Origin: Bryobacterales bacterium
GTDB lineage: Bacteria > Acidobacteriota > Terriglobia > Bryobacterales > Bryobacteraceae
Direction of reading: 5' to 3'
DNA: 44,935 nucleotides
Assembly (NCBI GenBank): GCA_020847315.1
Contig: JADLCF010000029.1
Location: forward strand, 1 to 44,935
The translations under genes and the position numbers were made by a program. Every line of letters begins with the position of its first letter. Within the stretch, counting starts at the first letter, position 1. Positions 37,989 through 44,935 of the stretch are shown here, in pieces. Under the pieces are notes generated by a model. That model had not been told where the DNA came from and did no database searches. It was given only the letters and a program-made list of their open reading frames with translations.

Positions 37989-38888
37989 GTGCCTTCGACC
38001 AAACAAGTGCCTGTATCACCGGAGTTCGCGCCGGAGCTGTTTCTGCGAGAGTTGAAAGCGGCCGCGCGAACGGGGGAGTTCCCGGTGGTGGAATCGCTGC
38101 TCAGCGACTACGAAGCTCGGTCCGGCAAGGATGCGTTCTACGCGGAATCGCTTTCCTGGGTGGCGCGCGCGACGGCTTCCAAAGGGTTTGCCGCCGAAGC
38201 ACGCGAGTACGCGCGAAATGCATATTCACTGGCATGCGGCCAGCTCGAGGCGGAGATTACTCCACCAAACTCCCCGCTGGCGTTGGCGTTGAGCGCCGCG
38301 ATCGAAGTGGAATCGGATTTGCTGATCTCCGGGGAAGGCGCCGAGGCGGCGATTGCTTATTTGCAGCGCCAACTGGAGATATTTAAAGCCCAACCCTTCC
38401 GCATGCGGATCCGCAAGAATCTCCATGCGATTGCGCTGGCCGGCCAACCGGCTCCTCCGCTCGATTGGATGCCTCTGCCGGACTCCGTACCCGGTAGCGC
38501 GGCTCTCCTGAGCGGCCCTTGTCTGCTCTTTTTTTGGGCGCATTGGTGCTCAGATTCGCGGACGCAAGCACGCACCGTTGCGCGGATCCGTCAGACGCTC
38601 GGAGGGGCGATCTCCATCGTGGCTCCCACAAGGCTTTTCGGGTTCACCACAAAAGGGAATTTCGTGGAGGAAGCTGTGGAACTCGCGCACCTCCAGGAAA
38701 TCCGGCAGATCGATTATCCCGATCTGGGCAGTTGCCCTATCCCCTTTGGAATCGAGAATTTTGACCGATACGGCGCCAGCACGATTCCGACATTGGCGGG
38801 AATCCGGCCGGACGGGTCTGTGGCGTTTTACCACGCGGGCATTTTGAAGGCGGAGGACCTCGAAAAGAGGCTCCGCGAGTTCATCTGA
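37989..38888 (+). CDS. Thioredoxin-like (TlpA-type) protein with helical N-terminal region
   Basis: LSGPCLLFFWAHWCSDSRTQARTVARI, YGASTIPTLAGIRPDGSV; GTG start. Confidence 0.8.
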   Translation: MPSTKQVPVSPEFAPELFLRELKAAARTGEFPVVESLLSDYEARSGKDAFYAESLSWVARATASKGFAAEAREYARNAYSLACGQLEAEITPPNSPLALALSAAIEVESDLLISGEGAEAAIAYLQRQLEIFKAQPFRMRIRKNLHAIALAGQPAPPLDWMPLPDSVPGSAALLSGPCLLFFWAHWCSDSRTQARTVARIRQTLGGAISIVAPTRLFGFTTKGNFVEEAVELAHLQEIRQIDYPDLGSCPIPFGIENFDRYGASTIPTLAGIRPDGSVAFYHAGILKAEDLEKRLREFI

Positions 38889-38919
38889 ATGTGTCAGCAG
38901 ACTGCGCAACGCGCGGGGT

Positions 38920-39834
38920 TCATGCTTCGCGAACAGGCAGATTCGCAGGGTCGTCGTAAACGAAATGCAGCGCTTTCTTGAGGTCTTCCCACGCCTCGCG
39001 CTTCGCGTCCGCGTTGTAGGCTCGCAGCAAGTAGGAGGGGTGATAGGTCACCATCACCGGGATATCCCGCCATCGAAACCACTCCCCACGCATTTTCCCG
39101 ATCCGTTCCTTCGTGTTCAACAGCGCCTGGGCCGCCGTCGCGCCAAGCACGCAAATCGCTTTGGGTTGGATGACGGCCAACTGCCGGTAAAGGAACTGTC
39201 CGCAGATCTCCATTTCGTCATTCTCTGGCTTCCGGTTGCTGGGCGGCCGGCACTTCACGACGTTGCAGATATATACGTCATTGCGCTGGATCGGAATTCC
39301 TTCGCGCTCCGCAGTGCCTTCGATCATTTTCGTGAGCAACTGCCCGGCACGGCCCACGAAAGGCAGCCCGGAATGATCTTCTTCCTCACCGGGCGCTTCT
39401 CCCACGAAAACCAGCTTGGCGCGTTCATTTCCCGAACCGAACACAATCTTGTCTCTGCCTTGACACAGGCGGCAGCGCTTACAATCGCCAATGTCCTCGC
39501 GGATGCGGGCAAGGCTGTCTTCCTTGGGGTCCACCCCCAGCGCGTCGTACATCGAAGGCATCGCATTCATCGAAAGGGATCGAAACTGCACGGGAGCGCC
39601 GCCCGCCGGAGGGGACGCTGGAATACTCGGAGAGGCAACGGACTGGCTGGCGGTTGGGATTGCCGCCCCAACCTCAGGCGACGGCGAGCGAAACTCCTCA
39701 CGAAGGGGAACTGTGACCTCGCGTTCGCTGGATCTGGGGGCAGGGCTTCCAGAGCTGCTCCCTTCCAGATAGAGAGTATGGAACCCCAGGTCCTCAAAAA
39801 ACTCCAATTCGCGGATCAGTTCTTCCCTGGTCAT
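38920..39834 (-). CDS. Uracil-DNA glycosylase, Fe-S (type 4) family
   Basis: CKRCRLCQGRDKIVFGSGNERAKLVFVGEAPGEEEDHSGLPFVGRAGQLL, YICNVVKCRPPSNRKPENDEMEICGQFL, VMVTYHPSYLLR. Confidence 0.94.
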   Translation of the reverse strand: MTREELIRELEFFEDLGFHTLYLEGSSSGSPAPRSSEREVTVPLREEFRSPSPEVGAAIPTASQSVASPSIPASPPAGGAPVQFRSLSMNAMPSMYDALGVDPKEDSLARIREDIGDCKRCRLCQGRDKIVFGSGNERAKLVFVGEAPGEEEDHSGLPFVGRAGQLLTKMIEGTAEREGIPIQRNDVYICNVVKCRPPSNRKPENDEMEICGQFLYRQLAVIQPKAICVLGATAAQALLNTKERIGKMRGEWFRWRDIPVMVTYHPSYLLRAYNADAKREAWEDLKKALHFVYDDPANLPVREA

Positions 39835-41048
39835 GGTGCTGTTGGAAACGCCGCGCGCAGCCTGAGCGCTTCATCAAAGATACGGTGAGCGATTTCCCGT
39901 TTCGGCGCGGCCGGCACGGAGATATCCTCCCCGTTCCGGGTCACCAGCATGACGGCGTTCTCGTCGGAGTCAAATCCAATCCCCTCGCTGCCCACCAAGT
40001 TCCCCACCACCATATCGCAGTTCTTCGTTTCCATCTTCCGCCGCGCTTCGCGGGCCAGGTCCTGGGTCTCCGCCGCGAACCCGATCAGCATTTGATTCGC
40101 TGCGCGACGCGCTCCAACTTCGGCGAGAATGTCCGGTGTCGCGCTCAATTCCAGGTGGAAGCGTCCAGGGTTCTTCTTCACTTTGTGTTCCGGCACGGCT
40201 TCGAGGTGGAAATCGGCGACGGCGGCCGCCTTAACGATCACGGTCGCCTCACCCAGACGCTCCATCACGGCATCGCGCATCTGCCGCGCCGTCCTTACCC
40301 GCACCATTTCCACACCGGCTGGAGCGGGCAGGTTCACAGGCCCGCTCACTAACAACACGCGTGCGCCCCGCGCCTGGGCCGCCTCCGCGAGGGCATACCC
40401 CATCTTGCCGCTCGATCGATTGGTGAGATAGCGGACCGGATCTAGCGGTTCCTGCGTGGGTCCCGCGGTAATCAATATCGTCTCGGCGGCAAGATCCCGC
40501 CTCGGATGCAACGCGCTCTCCACCGCGAGCGCAATCTCCGCGGGTTCGGCCAACCGGCCTGCACCCACCATCCCGCAGGCGAGCGGGCCGGAGCCCGGCG
40601 GAACAATCCGATTTCCCCGTTCACGAAGGGTGCTCACATTGGCCTGGGTAGCCGCGTGCTCCCACATATTCGTATTCATCGCGGGAGCGAGCACCACCGG
40701 CCCTGGAAACGCCAGATAGGTGGTCGTGAGGAAATCCGGGGCTAAACCAGCGGCAAACTTCCCCAGTAGATCGGCGGTTGCGGGAGCAACCAGCAAGAGA
40801 TCGTTCTCCTGCGCCACGCGAATATGCTCGATGGCGCTCGAAAGGACATCATCGGATCCACCTGAGGTGAATAGGCCGGTAATGACTTTGCGCCCGGTAA
40901 GCGCAGCGAAGGTTAACGGTTGGATAAACTGCTGCGCGGCGGAAGTCAGGATCGTCTCTACCTGGTGCCCACGCTCCATCAGTAACCGGGCCAACTCCGC
41001 GGCTTTGTAGGCAGCGATGCCGCCGCCGACTCCCAGTGCAATCTTCAT
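39831..41048 (-). CDS. coaBC: Bifunctional phosphopantothenoylcysteine decarboxylase/phosphopantothenate--cysteine ligase
   Basis: IALGVGGGIAAYKAAELARLL, APAMNTNMWEHAATQ, ITAGPTQEPLDPVRYLTNRSSGKMGYALAEAA. Confidence 0.95.
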   Translation of the reverse strand: MKIALGVGGGIAAYKAAELARLLMERGHQVETILTSAAQQFIQPLTFAALTGRKVITGLFTSGGSDDVLSSAIEHIRVAQENDLLLVAPATADLLGKFAAGLAPDFLTTTYLAFPGPVVLAPAMNTNMWEHAATQANVSTLRERGNRIVPPGSGPLACGMVGAGRLAEPAEIALAVESALHPRRDLAAETILITAGPTQEPLDPVRYLTNRSSGKMGYALAEAAQARGARVLLVSGPVNLPAPAGVEMVRVRTARQMRDAVMERLGEATVIVKAAAVADFHLEAVPEHKVKKNPGRFHLELSATPDILAEVGARRAANQMLIGFAAETQDLAREARRKMETKNCDMVVGNLVGSEGIGFDSDENAVMLVTRNGEDISVPAAPKREIAHRIFDEALRLRAAFPTAP

Positions 41049-41196
41049 AGTGCAATCTTCATGAAGACACCCCCCCGCCATGGAGGATTCCGGAAAAGGA
41101 GGGGGAGGATCCGCATGGCGTTACTGAAGGGCCATCCGGTTCAGCCGATGCCAAGCTCCGGGCGAATCAATCAGCGCCCCTCGCGCAGGCGCCTGA

Positions 41197-41445
41197 CTAG
41201 GATTCCGACATGGATGCCAGCGCTTCTGAATCCAGCACCTCATACTCCACCAACCCACGCCGCACTTCTTCCATGGCGATGGCGGTGGGCTTGCTCGTGG
41301 CGGAAAGGAGGTAGGGCCTCGCCCCTGCCTGCAACTGCCGTGCGCGGCGGGCGGCAACGGTGATGAAGCGGAAGCGGCTGCGCTCCGGATCGTCCGGAAT
41401 CGCGGCAGCCTGCGCTTTGGTGGCGCGGAATTGACGTGTGCTCAT
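41197..41445 (-). CDS. rpoZ: DNA-directed RNA polymerase subunit omega
   Basis: RFRFITVAARRARQLQAGARPYLLSATSKPTAIAMEEVRRGLVEYEVL; directly upstream of coaBC, the usual neighbourhood. Confidence 0.85.
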   Translation of the reverse strand: MSTRQFRATKAQAAAIPDDPERSRFRFITVAARRARQLQAGARPYLLSATSKPTAIAMEEVRRGLVEYEVLDSEALASMSES

Positions 41446-41519
41446 AGTGCGGATCGCCCTCGAAAAGAAAAAGGCCAGCCGGGTAGACTAGCCCTAAGTT
41501 CTGATTATACATCACGATG

Positions 41520-41551
41520 GAGAGGCGCGCCTATCGTGCGGCGCGCCTCTC
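41520..41551. terminator. Strong hairpin (likely terminator/insulator) between the OmpA-PKD gene and rpoZ
   Basis: GAGAGGCGCGCC-tatcgtgc-GGCGCGCCTCTC, 12-bp perfect stem, extendable past one mismatch by CGAT/ATCG; no T-tract. Confidence 0.6.
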
Positions 41552-41562
41552 TATCGTTTGGC

Positions 41563-44427
41563 CTACGGAGCCGGGTTCGGGTTCGTTGGAGCCTCCCCAC
41601 TGAGGATGATCCGAACCGTATCGACCGTGAAGGCGCCGAACGAATCGGTCACGGTGAGCTCAAAGATATACTCACCCGGGCCGCCGTTGAACGCGTTGAT
41701 CGTCGGCGTTGGCGTCTCGGCGTTGATGATCACCGCCTGCTTGTTGCCGATCGAGCGCCACCGGTACGTGAGCGGATTGCCATCCGGATCAAAGGACCCG
41801 GTTCCATCGAGCGTGATGAACTGCTGGTTCACCGTGCGATCCGGCCCGGCGTTGGCCACAGGCGGACGATTCGCCCCTGCGCCTCCGCCTCCCGTGGTTC
41901 CGCCAATCTGCACCACCACCACTGCGCTCGCGTTGTTCACCGGGCCGTAGGCGATGAGGGTGTAGCTCACGCTCGCGGCCGGGGTCACCTGCATCTGGCC
42001 CGAGGGGTCCACGGTCCCGATACCGGTGATGACCACCTGCTGGGCTCCCTGCGTTTCCCAGGTGAGCGTGATCGGTGTGCCCGGCTGGGCGGCGCCGGTC
42101 GGCGATGCCTTGAAGTCCAGAATCTTCACGGGTGCGGTTACGGAGACAACCGTCTGCGCGGATGCCTGTCCCGTCGCGTTCCTGGCGGTCAGGACATACG
42201 TGGTAGTTTCCGTCGGCGAGACCGCCGAAGAACCGGAGCGATTCACAACCCCAATGGTGCTGATCGTGACCTCGGTGGCGTTCTCCACTTCCCAGAGAAG
42301 GTTGGATTGGCCGCCGGGCAGGATCTGCGACTCACTCGCTGTGAAGCGCAGGATTCGAGGCGCCGCCGCGCTGCCGACGGTCACCGTGACGGAGCTTTGC
42401 ACGGAGGCCGTCCCGCGCGTGGCAGTCAGCACATAAGTCGTCGTCTGCGTGGGGCTTACGGAACGGCTTCCCGAGCCCTCCACGCTTCCCACTCCGGTGA
42501 TATTCACCGCATCGGCCCCTTCGGTAATCCAGGAAAGGGTAGCGCTTTCGCCGGCGGCAATGTTCATCGGGGAAGCTTCGAAGCGGGTAATGCGGATTCC
42601 GCCTCCCGGAGTTCCATTCCCCAGTTGCTGAGTGGAAATCGTCGCCCGCGCCACGGCGGACGCGCCATGTTCGTCACGCACCGTCAGACGGAAGACATAG
42701 GTTTGGTTGATCTCCGCGGTAAACGTCGCACGGCTCTGCGTGCCTCCCGTCAATGCAACCGTCGGCCCGGAGGTCTGCTCCCACTGGTAACTGATGGTGT
42801 CGCCATCTGGATCGTAGGATGCGCTGCCATCCAGGGTGAATTGTCCGGCTGGCGCGCCGAAGCGATCTCCACCGGCATCGGCGATGGGCGGCGTATTACC
42901 GCTCCGCACGTCACGCGTCACCAACTCATAACGGATGCGCGGAATATCCACCGGCACCGGTCCGTTCGCGGAACCGTAATCCTTGGGCCGCAAGAAGTTG
43001 CCGAGTTGCAGACCCACCGCGAAGCGTCCCTCGCGTCCGGAATTCGCCACAAAAGATTCGTTCACACCGCCTTCCACCGTAAAGGCGAAGAGGCGGTTGA
43101 TAGGTTGCACAATTCGGCCCATGCCGCCCATTGTGTCGTCGCCGTACCGCCGGAAAAGCTTGCCAAGATTGCCTTCGAGATAGGCGTCACCCCAGAGACC
43201 CACCTGGCCGGATACACCGAACTGGTCCACCACCGATAGATAGGTATCGCGGCGAAGGACATTGTTGACCTGGATGGAATCGAGCAGCCGGTCCGTGAGG
43301 AGCGCTTTCGTTCCGAAGATGCCCACGCGTCCGCGGTTGAATACATAATCCACGGTGCCCGACGCCTGGCCAAGTGTGGCGCCGCTTGCATACTCAGAGA
43401 AATTCACATGCTTGAAGCTGGAGAACAATCCCAACTGCAGCGGACCGCCCCGCCCCACCAAGCCGAGGTCAAACTGTCCTTCCTGCCGGTCTTTCCAGTA
43501 GAAATACTCCCCTTCGGATTGCAGAGCAAAGTGGCGGTTGTACGCATTGAAATAGCGTGCGCGGGCATTCACTGTAATGTCGCCGTCCGGTGTCCGGGGG
43601 CCGAAATTGATGCCCATTAACGTAAACTTGTTTGTGTTGTAGCCGGGATAATCCGCCCGTTCGCCATCGAGATCGGAGGTCGATTGCGCAGCAGGCGCCA
43701 CGCCTGCGCCGGCAGCCGCCTGGCTGGCCGGAACGGCTCCGCCGGCCACCGTACCGGCCCCTGTGCCGGCCACGCGGTTCGCCAGATCGTCTTGCGCGCT
43801 CTTCAATTGGCCGAGCTCGCTGCGAAGTTTGTCGTTCTCGTTCTTGAGGCCATTGAGGGCATTCAGAATATCGTCAAGCTTGTCCAGACGCTTCAGAATC
43901 TCGTTGCAGCACTCCTCCTGCTTCTTCATGAACTCCTGAAGTGCGCTGATGGAATCGCCCACGCCACCGGCAGCGACGATATTTCCATTGCCGTCACGCA
44001 GGGTCATCACCACGCGGCGGTTCATGAAGCGCCCCTCATCGGTGTTGTTCGAAACCTTCGGAGCCGTCTTGCTGTGCCCGGTGGTGGTAATCTGGGCGGC
44101 GCTGGCGCCGTACTTCAACAGGAATTCCTTAACGGTATTCGAGCGCCGCAGGGAAAGCCCTTCGTTGTACTTCACGGATCCTTTCGAATCCGTGTGGCCC
44201 GTCAACTCGAGCCGGTAGCTCGGGTTCTGCTTGAGCAGTTCAGCCAGCCGCAGCAGACTGGGGTAGCCATCGCTCAGGACGGAGGAATCGAACACGAAGT
44301 TCACTTCTTCCCAATCTCTCGGTGAGGCCTCAGTGGTGAGCCCCTGTCCTGCGAGCAAGAGAGTTCCCGCCAGCAGCAGGCTCATCAGCTTCCCGATGAA
44401 GGGAATACGTATCCGTTTCGGTTCCAT
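41563..44427 (-). CDS. OmpA-domain / predicted beta-barrel / PKD and Ig-like repeat outer-membrane protein
   Basis: N-terminal OmpA_C-like domain (VNFVFDSSVL...LTGHTDSKGS...NEGLSLRRSNTVKEFL...NRRVVMTL), coiled coil, barrel-like strands, two PKD (ADAGGDRFGAPAGQFTLDGSASYDPDGD; ANAGPDRTVNQQFITLDGTGSFDPDGNP) and three Ig-like repeats. Confidence 0.9.
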   Translation of the reverse strand: MEPKRIRIPFIGKLMSLLLAGTLLLAGQGLTTEASPRDWEEVNFVFDSSVLSDGYPSLLRLAELLKQNPSYRLELTGHTDSKGSVKYNEGLSLRRSNTVKEFLLKYGASAAQITTTGHSKTAPKVSNNTDEGRFMNRRVVMTLRDGNGNIVAAGGVGDSISALQEFMKKQEECCNEILKRLDKLDDILNALNGLKNENDKLRSELGQLKSAQDDLANRVAGTGAGTVAGGAVPASQAAAGAGVAPAAQSTSDLDGERADYPGYNTNKFTLMGINFGPRTPDGDITVNARARYFNAYNRHFALQSEGEYFYWKDRQEGQFDLGLVGRGGPLQLGLFSSFKHVNFSEYASGATLGQASGTVDYVFNRGRVGIFGTKALLTDRLLDSIQVNNVLRRDTYLSVVDQFGVSGQVGLWGDAYLEGNLGKLFRRYGDDTMGGMGRIVQPINRLFAFTVEGGVNESFVANSGREGRFAVGLQLGNFLRPKDYGSANGPVPVDIPRIRYELVTRDVRSGNTPPIADAGGDRFGAPAGQFTLDGSASYDPDGDTISYQWEQTSGPTVALTGGTQSRATFTAEINQTYVFRLTVRDEHGASAVARATISTQQLGNGTPGGGIRITRFEASPMNIAAGESATLSWITEGADAVNITGVGSVEGSGSRSVSPTQTTTYVLTATRGTASVQSSVTVTVGSAAAPRILRFTASESQILPGGQSNLLWEVENATEVTISTIGVVNRSGSSAVSPTETTTYVLTARNATGQASAQTVVSVTAPVKILDFKASPTGAAQPGTPITLTWETQGAQQVVITGIGTVDPSGQMQVTPAASVSYTLIAYGPVNNASAVVVVQIGGTTGGGGAGANRPPVANAGPDRTVNQQFITLDGTGSFDPDGNPLTYRWRSIGNKQAVIINAETPTPTINAFNGGPGEYIFELTVTDSFGAFTVDTVRIILSGEAPTNPNPAP

Positions 44428-44598
44428 AGTGCCGGATTCCTCCGTTAAATCCTGTAAATCGTCATTTGCACTCAAAACTCGAGTGCGGTTCCGCCCAAAA
44501 GCGATACCAGGCGCGATAAACAACTAAATTGGTCAGTTTCTATCATACTGCAAGTACTGGAACCCCTTGGGATCAAAAGCGTTTTGCGATTTCAGGAA

Positions 44599-44627
44599 TT
44601 TACAATTGAAGCCACAATTGCTAAGGT
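44599..44627 (+). promoter_or_regulatory. Candidate rnpB promoter
   Basis: TTTACA-N17-TAAGGT just before the RNase P RNA. Confidence 0.35.
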
Positions 44628-44633
44628 GTAGGC

Positions 44634-44935
44634 GGGATCCGGCTGGCAGGTAGCCGCTGTATGGCGAGAGCCGTACAGAGGAAAGTCCGGTCTCCGTAGG
44701 GCAACGCGCCGGCTAACGGCCGGGGGCTGCGCTTTAAGGCGCAAGCTACGGCAAGTGCAACAGAAAGAATACCGCCATTCTCCGCCGGTCTAGGCCGATC
44801 CGGAAGGATGGTAAGGGTGAAATGGTGCGGTAAGAGCGCACCGCGAAGGGAGCAATTCCTTCGGCAGGGTAAACCCCGCGTGGAGCAAGGCCAAATAGGG
44901 GAGGATGAGGCGGCCCGTCTCGCTACCACTCCCGG
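44634..44935 (+). ncRNA. rnpB: RNase P RNA component (bacterial type A), truncated by the window's right edge
   Basis: GAGGAAAGTCCGGTCTCCGTAGGGCA, GTGCAACAGAAAGAATACCGCC, GGGTGAAATGGTGCGGTAAGAGCGCACCG, GGTAAACCCCGCGTGGAGCAAGGCCAAATAGG conserved cores; 5' end approximate. Confidence 0.95.

Noticed and set aside
41431-43239. 602-aa plus-strand ORF antisense to the OmpA-PKD gene
   Set aside because: Low-complexity Arg/Gly/His-rich translation with no recognisable domain; the minus-strand frame has clear PKD/Ig/OmpA domains. Typical antisense ORF in GC-rich DNA.
43370-43400. EYASGATLGQ in the OmpA-PKD protein, resembling an ApbE flavinylation motif (DxxSGAT)
   Set aside because: Asp is Glu, it lies in a predicted barrel strand/loop rather than an FMN-binding domain, and apbE is ~39 kb away; likely coincidence.
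44621-44929. 102-aa minus-strand ORF at the right edge
   Set aside because: Lies entirely antisense to the RNase P RNA gene.

Overview
A 44.9 kb chromosomal window, dense in protein-coding genes and GC-rich. The gene content and style (PEP-CTERM protein, SBBP propeller, DUF1080, many Tat/secreted proteins) look like an Acidobacteriota (Solibacter/Bryobacter-type) genome, but that taxonomy is inference. Housekeeping genes: sucD-ndk, purB, ddl, pcm, polA, lpxC, a CDP-alcohol phosphatidyltransferase, rpoZ-coaBC-UDG, and the RNase P RNA gene (rnpB), which is cut by the right edge. Accessory genes: a seven-gene MarR/TolC/HlyD/ABC efflux operon, a cytochrome-c/FGE-like fusion coupled to ApbE, and several secreted or surface proteins. 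No mobile element, CRISPR array, tRNA or rRNA was recognised. Best candidates for a second look: (1) a large OmpA-coiled coil-predicted barrel-PKD/Ig protein whose order resembles an inverse autotransporter; (2) a PEP-CTERM protein with Cys and Gln motifs like those of internal-thioester adhesion domains; (3) a divergent RecA paralog with Walker A intact but DNA-binding loops rewritten; (4) a triplicated, apparently unnamed two-Cys repeat at the C-terminus of an SBBP protein; (5) a pseudo-receiver lacking the phospho-acceptor Asp; (6) several regulatory-looking palindromes and structured leaders, plus an AGTACT motif seen only in intergenic DNA. All domain calls come from reading the translations by eye; no database search was run.
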